From an uncultured Clostridium sp. (GTDB taxonomy: Bacteria > Bacillota_A > Clostridia > TANB77 > CAG-508), in the NCBI GenBank assembly GCA_948466265.1, contig CAOJZU010000005.1, forward strand, positions 16,224 through 80,223: DNA of 64,000 nucleotides. Reading direction: 5' to 3'. Of the stretch, positions 57,201 through 64,000 are shown piece by piece. The first letter of the stretch is position 1, and every line of letters starts with the position of its first letter. The notes beneath the pieces are model-generated. The model had not been told where the DNA came from, searched no databases, and saw only the letters and a program-made list of their open reading frames with translations. The position numbers and the translations under genes are program-made.

Positions 57201-58445
57201 ATATTCTTTTATAAGAGTTACTGTAATACCATTTAAATTAATTTCGCTATCCTCAAAAATATCTTCTCCATTATATATTTTATTAGCAGGTATATTTATT
57301 GTCATATCTATTATTGGATCTATAACTTCTATGATTTGAGTTATCGATTTTGTTTCTTGCTCATTTGAAGCTGTATATGTTATTGTATAAATACCTGGTA
57401 CATCTTTATCAAATTCTTTATCCCAAGACGGTATAACATTTAAAGTTTCTCCATCTCTTTCATTCTCAGCATGAGCACCTAACAGGCTTGGATCATAATC
57501 TTCTCCAAGTGATAATGCTATATATTCTTTTTCTGGATGATCTAGTGCTATTATAACTTCTGATTTTGGTTCTATTTTAACAGTTCTTGTAATTGTCGAC
57601 TTGTTTCCAGCAGCATCCTCTGCAGTATATGTAATAATTACAGTATGTTCATAACTTGTATCTATCTCATTTGGATCAGGATTTGCTGTAACTTTTACAT
57701 GAGGGTCTAAATTATCTTTAACTGTTACACCTAATTCATTATATTTTTCACCAATTATAACTCTTACAGTTGAATCTCCATTTAATTCAATTGTAGGTGA
57801 TATTTTATCTATAGCTGGGTTTGAATCTGCATAAGGCAAAACTTCAACTACAGCATTTTCATAAAACATGAAACCTACTATTCTATTTATATCAAGTACA
57901 TTAATCTTATTTTTTGCAATTTCTTCTACATTTGCGGCTTTTGCATAAGCTCCTGTCAAATTACTTGAACCTTCCCCTTTATTCAAATAATACTCAACAA
58001 TTCTATTTATATCAAGTACATTTACTTTTCCATCTCCATTAACATCTCCATATATTATTACTGTATATGTAGAGTTATATGTAGTTCCATATACTGTAGA
58101 TTTAGTCTTAATTACTGTTCCTGTTCCAATAGTTGTAGAAGATATACTTTCTACTTCTACTCCTCTTTCAGCAAATTTACTTATTATATCCTCTGCTGTT
58201 ATTTGCTCTTTATAACTATTATAATAGATAGGAATATATCTATTACCATTTTCTGTATAAGCAGCTTTAACACAGTCATTTATATCATATGACTCTACTT
58301 TTCCACTAATAAGGCTTGCAATCTCTTGCCTCATATATGGATTAAAATTTAAAATACCAACTATTATTCCTATCACTAGGGTAATTAATAATAATATTCT
58401 AATTATAGGTATTTTTTTCTTTATAACCCTTTTAGCTCTAGACAT
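54240..58445 (-). CDS. large surface protein with dockerin module and Ig-like domains (1401 aa)
   Basis: One N-terminal membrane anchor (IPIIRILLLITLVIGIIVGIL). At about residues 130-195 sits a two-repeat dockerin: GDVNGDGKVNVLDINRIVEYY and KNKINVLDINRIVGFMF, with Ca-binding Asp/Asn positions. Next come DUF5011-type Ig-like domains (SPTIELNGDSTVRVIIGEKY, AEDAAGNKSTITRTV), many beta-rich repeats, and a Glu/Asp/Ser/Asn-rich tail. It should sit outside the membrane. One open frame of 1,402 codons with no in-frame CGG despite abundant Gly. It follows a cohesin-domain gene, so a surface cohesin-dockerin contact is likely. Confidence 0.88.
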   Translation of the reverse strand: MSRAKRVIKKKIPIIRILLLITLVIGIIVGILNFNPYMRQEIASLISGKVESYDINDCVKAAYTENGNRYIPIYYNSYKEQITAEDIISKFAERGVEVESISSTTIGTGTVIKTKSTVYGTTYNSTYTVIIYGDVNGDGKVNVLDINRIVEYYLNKGEGSSNLTGAYAKAANVEEIAKNKINVLDINRIVGFMFYENAVVEVLPYADSNPAIDKISPTIELNGDSTVRVIIGEKYNELGVTVKDNLDPHVKVTANPDPNEIDTSYEHTVIITYTAEDAAGNKSTITRTVKIEPKSEVIIALDHPEKEYIALSLGEDYDPSLLGAHAENERDGETLNVIPSWDKEFDKDVPGIYTITYTASNEQETKSITQIIEVIDPIIDMTINIPANKIYNGEDIFEDSEINLNGITVTLIKEYSGPTSAMSIEKLKEEYNNQFKIKVTPFAGTKVEYDENNTGMKDLELSITWTNPATNVEGQPYKKSLGTANVIGKIREILLEGSQEQAGDIYTEIEIAKFKTPISQENFTANSLNARISPAGSENTRGYRITVDQDGIATLYFWAANERTYTIELYAESDKVEGGEVKYTLNPITLKKGSAPNNIELTRTHDKEFLKDSGEAGTYRFAFTRIYKKPGTDEVIINDPIDVSGKVSFKYTSMAIDTSDYLTATVSQTSDPSAPNIVLTPKTSNITSDVTEIVKVYVEGMDEPYNLNIKVSPKSEYTLKFDITNAGPRAEGAQTGAGAYSGPSKNITLYYKAPDILGNGEGAVRNVDGKLYTLYGVKFIDQYGDEGKDITSGMLEAGGIDGTQISFNDNGADVIKAIGFKKDNTKAQFGESVRYIGIAIEGITGKEDEMLKANGNEVKVMQNQEQVALLKVTDIEKKDIVSLGFTIDDNIKKTIDYRYSIDEKTSDRKPNIVAQIKSGIGEKDLNVSDLNYEVTYKGIGTESTVGRVIAGELSDIGLGRINVRFRATELGTYTIKVSLKTNPSAFVSWDILIKEDPRINKVMFRADMTDTAKDNFGKISDEVSLSREIVYLHEYKNIPGIGNVTKPIEDTDKPARNTVTITANTEGLKITPMQGKYVIPDGATDKITDLNIGYTGGYVGITGTFNMRIEQNILGYGEYIANLENIGVSIVSEIKITKVGMSSVNAESPTKIYYGSHDNLPGTWNDNSKTYSIFNIWYEDENNVKHPIKASDISHTMSTSNVLITGNNALIVGPRHKSDVAVVPLEAVGPEDYSLADVGAFVEYVGVTLNPAGVGEPTSLKLYLNGKLMSGSVNVVAGDSSKDYTISRDEVTTFKVGDSVEDMENKSNVDDIQGDKLTNISNPNISMPEEIIKPEEGNSDGSAEVVTKPEDNTDSTSQPDDKISGDEEKPEDNTNKPSGTDLDKSNESEDNSENDLLEDET

Positions 58446-58457
58446 ATCTCCACCACC

Positions 58458-59487
58458 TTACTTTAATCTTCTAGCTTTCATTTCTTGTTTTCTTCTATGT
58501 TTACCTATACATATTGAAATTGATAAAATCAAAATTACTAATAACAAAACTAGGACTAGTCCAACGAAAGCTATGTATAGAGGCTCTCCTTTTTCTAGCC
58601 CCTGAGTAAAATTTTCAAGCATTTCTTTGAACCCCTCTTTTTTCTTTAATGTTTCTATTGTTAATTTGTCTTTTACCTTATCATATTCACTTTTTAATTT
58701 TGCATTTTGAGCTTCTGCTATAGCATCATGTAATTCTTTCCAGCTATCCTCTGAATAATCTTTTTCACTTTTTCCCATAAGCTGGATTAGCATATTTACT
58801 AATTCTTCTTTTTCAAAATCTGCTATAACTAATGTATCTATTGTTAGTAAATGTCTAACTTCATTATATTCAGCAGAAGTTTTTGCATTTTCTGCTTTTG
58901 CAATTGCATCTTGCAAAGCTTTCCAACTATCAGTTGTATAATCTGTTTCTATTTTTTCTGCAAGTTGTATTTTTAAATTATCAAGTTCTGCTTTTGAAAA
59001 TACTTCTGGCTCTGTAGGTGTTTCTGGAGTCTGAGTATTTGTTGTTGGTTTTTTATTTGTTGTAGTTCCATTTGTAGCTTGTGTTACTTTTACAGTTGTA
59101 CTCATTCCTCCTGTAATTGTAGCTCCATCAGAAAGAACATAATCACTTACATTAAATGAACCTGAACCTGTTGCCTTAGCTTTAAATGTAAACGTTATGC
59201 TTTGTTTATCTGATGTATTTGTATCACTATAATATATAAATAATTTTGTTCCTGTTCTATAGTTACCAGCTGAAACTGACACGAAATCAAATTTACTATT
59301 ATCATAATTTAATTCAAATTGTGCACCTTTTACTTTGCTACTAAAAGTAACTGTTACAGCTACATTCTTGCCGAACAGTTATACTACCTTGTGATGCTCC
59401 AACACCTGCAAATACGGCGCTAGACGTTATCCACATTGATATACAAAAAACTATAAATATAATCTTCAAATTTTTAATTATTTTCAT
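58458..59487 (-). CDS. membrane-anchored cohesin-like and FIVAR-domain surface protein (recoded, 342 aa)
   Basis: Signal peptide (IIFIVFCISMWITSSAVFA). The cohesin-like domain begins AGVGASQGSITV-GKNVAVTVTF and continues KGAQFELNYDNSKFDFVSV. A Thr/Pro linker follows, then two FIVAR-like helical repeats (FSKAELDNLKIQLAEKIETD, FEKEELVNMLIQLMGKSEKD), a C-terminal membrane helix (IAFVGLVLVLLLVILILSISI) and a basic tail. One CGG at 59371-59373 shifts to Gly. 1,030 nt minus one is 343 codons. The gene is 12 nt upstream of the dockerin gene, the likely partner. Confidence 0.85.
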
Positions 59488-59576
59488 GATTTATCTCCTT
59501 ACCTTTTGTATTTTCCCGATATATTAATTATACCACTTTTGTTAAGATTTGTAAACATAATCTGTAAAATTTTAGG

Positions 59577-59804
59577 TTATTTTCTTAACCTCCGAATTTC
59601 TTGTGCTCTTTGATTATTTATTGCTTCTATTTCTTCTGGGTCTAACTCTTCTTCAAAAATCAGACTTTGGTCTACATTTGTATCTATTTCATTATTTATA
59701 TCATTTTCTTTATTCTTATTTTTATTTAAGATTACGGTTACTACTATTGCTATTATTATAACTATTGCTATTATCCCTATAAATAGCATTTTTTTGTCTT
59801 TCAT
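59577..59804 (-). CDS. small membrane protein (75 aa) with an ambiguous C-terminus
   Basis: N-terminal membrane helix (LFIGIIAIVIIIAIVVTVIL), basic then strongly acidic tail (FEEELDPEEIEAINNQRAQEI). An in-frame CGG at 59592-59594 lies six codons before the stop. Zero frame gives ...EIRRLRK; the +1 reading gives ...EIGG and a stop at 59585. The sequence alone cannot decide, but the core-gene rule predicts the GG ending. Function unknown; it lies between the cohesin gene and the MBG giant. Confidence 0.65.
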   Translation of the reverse strand: MKDKKMLFIGIIAIVIIIAIVVTVILNKNKNKENDINNEIDTNVDQSLIFEEELDPEEIEAINNQRAQEIRRLRK

Positions 59805-59903
59805 TTATATTATTCCCCCTATTCTATGCTAGTTTTGCTTTTATACTACTTTATTATATAAATACTTTCAAATTTTGTCAATAATTTTTAATAAACTCAT
59901 GAA

Positions 59904-59939
59904 AAGAAGATATGCCAAGAAATTTTGGCATACCTTCTT
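59904..59939 (-). terminator. intrinsic terminator of the MBG giant gene
   Basis: An AAGAAGATATGCCAA / TTGGCATACCTTCTT stem (one G-T type pair) followed by T-rich sequence on the minus strand. Confidence 0.8.
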
Positions 59940-59951
59940 TTAGTTTTTATA

Positions 59952-62900
59952 CTATTGATTTCTAAGAGCTGCTAAGTCACAGTAGAATACTTCTCCTACA
60001 TATATGGTTTTTCCATGAACTGTTGTTATATATATCTGATAAGCTGCATATTCATTCAAATTATTTGGTCCTGTAAACTGGTAAGTGTAAGCTCCTGTTC
60101 CGAATGATGATAAGTTAACTTCTTTAAAGTCTGGATCATTTTCTGGAATTATTCTAAGGAGTTTTACTGTTTCAGGATTTTCTATAGTAAATGTTACTAC
60201 ATCTCCAATACCATATAAAGCTATTAATTCATTACGCCCTTTATTATCACTAAATTTATATACTGGATTCTGATCACTTATTTTAAACATTGCCTCAACT
60301 GGTTCTAGTCCTGGCTCTATAACTACAACTTTGTAATATCCGCCTTTTCCAACGTTTACTGTAGTTTTAGCTGGTAAATTAGATCCATATTCTGAAACTA
60401 CCCATGTCTTTCCATTGTCATTTGTCTTATAAATTGTACCAGAACCTCTATTCCATTCTATAGGTAATGAACCTGCATAAGGATTGTTCAAGAATTTGTT
60501 TTGTACAGTTTCATCTAATAGATCCCATCTATTTCCAGTATCCTGTGTAGTATCTTTATAATAGATTCTTGGAGGAGCTTCGATAACTGTTACTTCTACT
60601 ATTTTAGTTGTCATATTTCCTGAACTATCTTTTAATGTAAATGTTATTTCATAAGTTCCAAGTTTATAGCTTCCATTTGCATTTTTCTCTATTTCTCCTG
60701 TCCATGTAGCTGTAACATTTCCATCATGGTTATCTGTTCCTGCTGCATGTATATCAAATGGGAATTCTTCTTCGCTATTTTCTGAAATTGAAGCTTTTGT
60801 TGTATTTAATGTAAATGTTGGTGCTGTTGTATCTTTTATTTTATAGCTTCCAAGTTCAATTCCTCTATTTCCTATAGTCTCTATATTCTTACTATTTATT
60901 TGTAAGTAAGCTGTATATATTCCAAGTTCACTAGGCACTCCAGTAACTTGTGTTCCACCTAAATAGTATTTAATACTATTTTCTAAAGTTATATCTTCTT
61001 TATCTGTATCAAATTTTGGTATTATACTATCTACTAAAGCAATTTCGCTACCTGTCCATTCATATTCATTATCAGTATTTAATGAAATATTTAAGAAATG
61101 TTCTGCTCTTTCTAAGCTACTAATTTGTGCTTTTTCTATAGTCATTGTTCCTACAAGTAAATCTGATTTAGCTTCATAGTTTTCACTCTCTGGAACATCT
61201 ATTGTTACTGTATATGTTCCTGCATTTACTGGTACTTCTGTATTTCCATTATATTTTATAATTGGTGTCACAGCTACATTATTATTTTCACAAACAATTC
61301 CATCAGCTGGTATAATGTTTACTGCATATGCTGATCCTGAATATATATTTGTATTTTCTCCATCAATTTTGAAGTTTCCTTCTACAAGATTTGCTTTAGT
61401 TACTGTTATTTCTATCTCTTTTTCTGCTGGTAAATAGTTATTATTTCCTGGGAATGTTACTGTAATTTTAGCAGTTCCTATAGAAACTGGTGTAATTGCT
61501 CCAGTATTACTTACTGTTACAGCTGTTCCTGCAGTTACATTGTAGTTTATTCCTTCTCCTGCTTCTCCTGCATTTGAAACTTTAACTTTAGTTTCTTTGT
61601 CTATCATCAAGATTGAATTATCAGTAATTACATCATCTATTGCATTTACTAATGATATTTCAGGTTCAGTTTGAGCTTTCTTGTTAACCTTTATTATAAC
61701 AGTTTTTCCAGTAACTGCTTTATAGTTTGGATCTGTTGGTGTATATGTTATATCAAATGCTGTACCTTCTTCTCCATCTAATGTTGCATCTCCTACTGTT
61801 AATGTATCTTTGTTTTCATCTGTTATATCATCAAATGTCCAGCCTTCTCCTAAATTTACACTACTTAGTAAGTCTCCATATGTTGCTACTATTCCTGTTG
61901 GTACTTTAACATTTGGTGTAGCTTGTGTTACTACTAATGTTACTTCACATGTTACTGGGCTATAGTTGGCATTTGCTGATGTATATTTTAGAATAACTTT
62001 TGCTGGATTTTCAACTGTTCCAACATCACCTTTAATATCAGTTCCATCATTGTAATCAAATATTCCAAGTGCGTTTCCGTCTTCATCCCATAATGTCCAA
62101 GGTCTATTTTCAAATACTGCTTCCGCACCTGTACCTTTAATCATTTTAACATCTGCTAATGTTTGTCCATATTCTACTGTTAGTGTAGGAATTTGGTTAG
62201 GTAATAGTTCAGCTGGAGCTTTTATTATTTCAAAACTTATAGCTTCCCCATTATTTAAGTTAACTTCTCCTGTGTAATTACCTTTTCCTATAATTTTTAC
62301 TGTTACCCAATATGTTCCTACATCTTTTGTTTCATCAACTGTAACTGCTGATCCTAGTTTGTCTCCTTTTTTGTAAGTAATAATTGCTTCTATATCTTGG
62401 TTAAGTACTAATGGTGATGGTGGATTAATACTTACTCCTTGGTTATTTCCAGTATAAGTAAATGTACGTCCATCTGGCCATGTTAGCGCATTACTCCAAT
62501 CGAAGTTAGGTGCTTCAATTGATTTTGGTTTTATTTCAAATCCATCTTCAAGTTTTTCATAATTTATAATATAGTTAGCTGTTACATCTTTAACTATAGC
62601 ATCTGTTCCTTCTGTCTTAACTACAATTTTTACATTTTCAGGATCAACTTCTATATCATATAATCCTTTACTTCTTGCTTCTGTAAGTGTAGGTGTTATA
62701 AGTATTACACCTTCTAATTTGTGTCCTAGTTCTTCTAATAATCCAAAAGCATTTTCAGTTGTAGCTGTTGTATAAGTATATTCTCCTTGTTTTACTTCAA
62801 TATTTTCGTCTCCATATGTTGCTGTTGCATTGTCTCCACTTTGTGATGTTGGTTTAATTGTAATTGGTCTTTGAGTTATACTATAGTATACTGTTTCTTC

Positions 62901-64000
62901 TCCAATACTTCCTGTATAGTTTTCTGATCCTTCTATTTTTATTATCGCCCTATAGTCTCCAACATCTGATGGTATTTCTGCAATCTGCTTATATGAACCT
63001 GCTTCTTTATCATATTTAGAGTAAGTAATCTCTTTACTAACTGTTACATCTGTTTTTGGTGTTATAACTGGTTCCCTAGTTGTTCCATTATATACTAACT
63101 CTTCGTCCATTTCAATTGAAATATCTACTAATTCTTCTAAAGGTTTATCTGATACATCTTTTCTTGCAACATTTACTGTTACTGTTCCACTTGCTGTATT
63201 ATAATTATCTGGATCCTCTGGTGTATATGTTACATTAAATGTGTTTGTTCCTGCATTTCCTACTGTAGGATCTTGCACTTCTACTTCTGCTCCCTCTTCA
63301 CCTTCAAATATAGGATCAAATGCCCATCCATTTGGTAATGTTATTGTGCTTAATAAGTCTCCATATGTTGCTTCATATGCATCTGTTGGTAATACTGGTG
63401 CATTATCTGCTTTTACAACTTTTATTTTTACTGTGTCTTTTACATCTTTATGATTTTCGTCACCTTTATATGTTACTGCAAATTCATATATTGCAGGTGT
63501 TTTGCCATCTTTAGTTGCACTACCTACTGTTAATACGTCTTTATTATCATCTGTTATAGCGTCAAATGTCCAACCTGCTGGTAATTTTTTATCAGCATCT
63601 CCAGTGCTTGCATATTTGCTTAATAAATCTCCATATGTTGCTTCATAGTCAGCATAATCCTGATTCTCTGGATCATCTGGGTTAGTTGGTTTCTCAGGTA
63701 ATTTTGATTCTTCTGGTATATCTGTATCTGCTTGAGAAACTGTTACTTTTACTTCTATACTTTCGATTGTATTGTAGTTTACTGTATCTTTTGGTGTGAA
63801 TTTTACATGGAATGTATTTTCTCCTGCATTTCCTACTGATGTTTCTGTTCCTTCTACCCATGTAAATGTTCCATTTTCTACTGTTGGTAATTCTACATCT
63901 GCTAATGTTTCTCCATATTCTGCTGTTAATCCACTTGGTACTTCATATTCTGGATTTATTTTACTTACTGTTACTTTTACTTCCATACTTTCGATTGTAT
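59952..64000 (-). CDS. giant MBG/Ig-like repeat surface protein (partial, more than 1344 aa)
   Basis: The gene runs off the right edge; only the C-terminal part is visible. Repeats of about 75-90 aa share the pattern Y-G-x-L-L/x-D-V-x-L-P and G-T-N-T-F-x-V-T-Y-T-P-x-D-x-x-N-Y, typical of MBG/YDG Ig-like domains in bacterial adhesins (for example ATYGDLLSSVNLGEGWTF). A later Ig-like unit contains AAGTDNHDGNVTATW, and the end is a non-repeat C-terminal domain (YYKDTTQDTGNRWDLLD... FYCDLAALRNQ) without an LPXTG signal. It has well over 100 Gly codons and no in-frame CGG; GGC GGA, TTC GGA and GAC GGA are all out of phase. Confidence 0.88.
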   Translation of the reverse strand, partial: TIESMEVKVTVSKINPEYEVPSGLTAEYGETLADVELPTVENGTFTWVEGTETSVGNAGENTFHVKFTPKDTVNYNTIESIEVKVTVSQADTDIPEESKLPEKPTNPDDPENQDYADYEATYGDLLSKYASTGDADKKLPAGWTFDAITDDNKDVLTVGSATKDGKTPAIYEFAVTYKGDENHKDVKDTVKIKVVKADNAPVLPTDAYEATYGDLLSTITLPNGWAFDPIFEGEEGAEVEVQDPTVGNAGTNTFNVTYTPEDPDNYNTASGTVTVNVARKDVSDKPLEELVDISIEMDEELVYNGTTREPVITPKTDVTVSKEITYSKYDKEAGSYKQIAEIPSDVGDYRAIIKIEGSENYTGSIGEETVYYSITQRPITIKPTSQSGDNATATYGDENIEVKQGEYTYTTATTENAFGLLEELGHKLEGVILITPTLTEARSKGLYDIEVDPENVKIVVKTEGTDAIVKDVTANYIINYEKLEDGFEIKPKSIEAPNFDWSNALTWPDGRTFTYTGNNQGVSINPPSPLVLNQDIEAIITYKKGDKLGSAVTVDETKDVGTYWVTVKIIGKGNYTGEVNLNNGEAISFEIIKAPAELLPNQIPTLTVEYGQTLADVKMIKGTGAEAVFENRPWTLWDEDGNALGIFDYNDGTDIKGDVGTVENPAKVILKYTSANANYSPVTCEVTLVVTQATPNVKVPTGIVATYGDLLSSVNLGEGWTFDDITDENKDTLTVGDATLDGEEGTAFDITYTPTDPNYKAVTGKTVIIKVNKKAQTEPEISLVNAIDDVITDNSILMIDKETKVKVSNAGEAGEGINYNVTAGTAVTVSNTGAITPVSIGTAKITVTFPGNNNYLPAEKEIEITVTKANLVEGNFKIDGENTNIYSGSAYAVNIIPADGIVCENNNVAVTPIIKYNGNTEVPVNAGTYTVTIDVPESENYEAKSDLLVGTMTIEKAQISSLERAEHFLNISLNTDNEYEWTGSEIALVDSIIPKFDTDKEDITLENSIKYYLGGTQVTGVPSELGIYTAYLQINSKNIETIGNRGIELGSYKIKDTTAPTFTLNTTKASISENSEEEFPFDIHAAGTDNHDGNVTATWTGEIEKNANGSYKLGTYEITFTLKDSSGNMTTKIVEVTVIEAPPRIYYKDTTQDTGNRWDLLDETVQNKFLNNPYAGSLPIEWNRGSGTIYKTNDNGKTWVVSEYGSNLPAKTTVNVGKGGYYKVVVIEPGLEPVEAMFKISDQNPVYKFSDNKGRNELIALYGIGDVVTFTIENPETVKLLRIIPENDPDFKEVNLSSFGTGAYTYQFTGPNNLNEYAAYQIYITTVHGKTIYVGEVFYCDLAALRNQ

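Overview
The window looks like a chromosome fragment of an uncultured, low-GC, Gram-positive Clostridia-type bacterium (Bacillota), probably gut-associated. The basis is AT-rich codon use, AGGAGG-type ribosome sites, addA, divIVA/sepF, the rlmN-prpC-prkC operon, a CIRCE-controlled groESL operon, ssrA, a DUF1836 protein, and cohesin/dockerin and MBG-type surface proteins.

The dominant observation concerns decoding. At least 28 conserved genes are broken into several reading frames, and every break lies at an in-frame CGG triplet. In each case dropping the C and reading the next three bases (GGN) as glycine restores the conserved protein. By hand count there are 78 such sites: about 52 CGGA, 17 CGGT, 5 CGGG and 4 CGGC. 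In all 27 of these genes that are complete in the window, gene length minus the number of in-frame CGG triplets is an exact multiple of three. CGG in the other two phases never causes a break, and in these conserved genes I found no CGG that must encode arginine. I read this as a genome-wide +1 recoding event, CGGN decoded as Gly, rather than decay or sequencing error, because an error could not know the reading frame. The nearest precedent I know is the AGGY-to-Gly shift in Perkinsus mitochondrial cox1.

A contrasting second gene class is interspersed: seven single-gene transcription units (3683-4060, 8529-8834, 10157-10822, 20679-21008, 42251-42760, 46693-47010, 53793-54182). Each has its own sigma-A-type promoter, a ribosome site, one ORF of mostly unrecognised product, and an intrinsic terminator. 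Base composition is visibly richer than the neighbours. Each contains one or two in-frame CGG triplets, and here the zero frame stays open while the +1 reading hits a stop quickly. Under the core-gene rule these genes would be switched off. They are either recent arrivals, or genes whose expression depends on CGG being read as arginine.

Layout: 1-3534 addA (runs off the left edge); 4253-8291 a small helical protein, a Cys/Gly-rich small protein, a U32 peptidase and a HAD phosphatase; 8315-9487 tRNA-Trp and tmRNA; 9647-16656 an HTH regulator, groESL, NfeD/SPFH, an anchored surface protein, a second HTH regulator and L31; 16787-20534 the rlmN-prpC-prkC signalling operon; 21074-28441 recN, a YitT protein, a radical-SAM relative, rnc, a GGDEF/EAL protein and a TrmH-type methylase; 28455-34993 mfd, a broken Rpn nuclease and tex; 35022-41491 divIVA, sepF, an HlyD-like protein, miaA, a membrane protein and mutL; 41669-49049 DUF1836, UPF0182, ftsY and uvrB; 49062-53629 GNAT, phospholipase-like, MFS, patatin and EamA genes; 54240-64000 large surface proteins, including an adjacent dockerin/cohesin pair and an MBG-repeat giant that runs off the right edge. 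DNA repair (addA, recN, mfd, mutL, uvrB) and cell-surface functions dominate.
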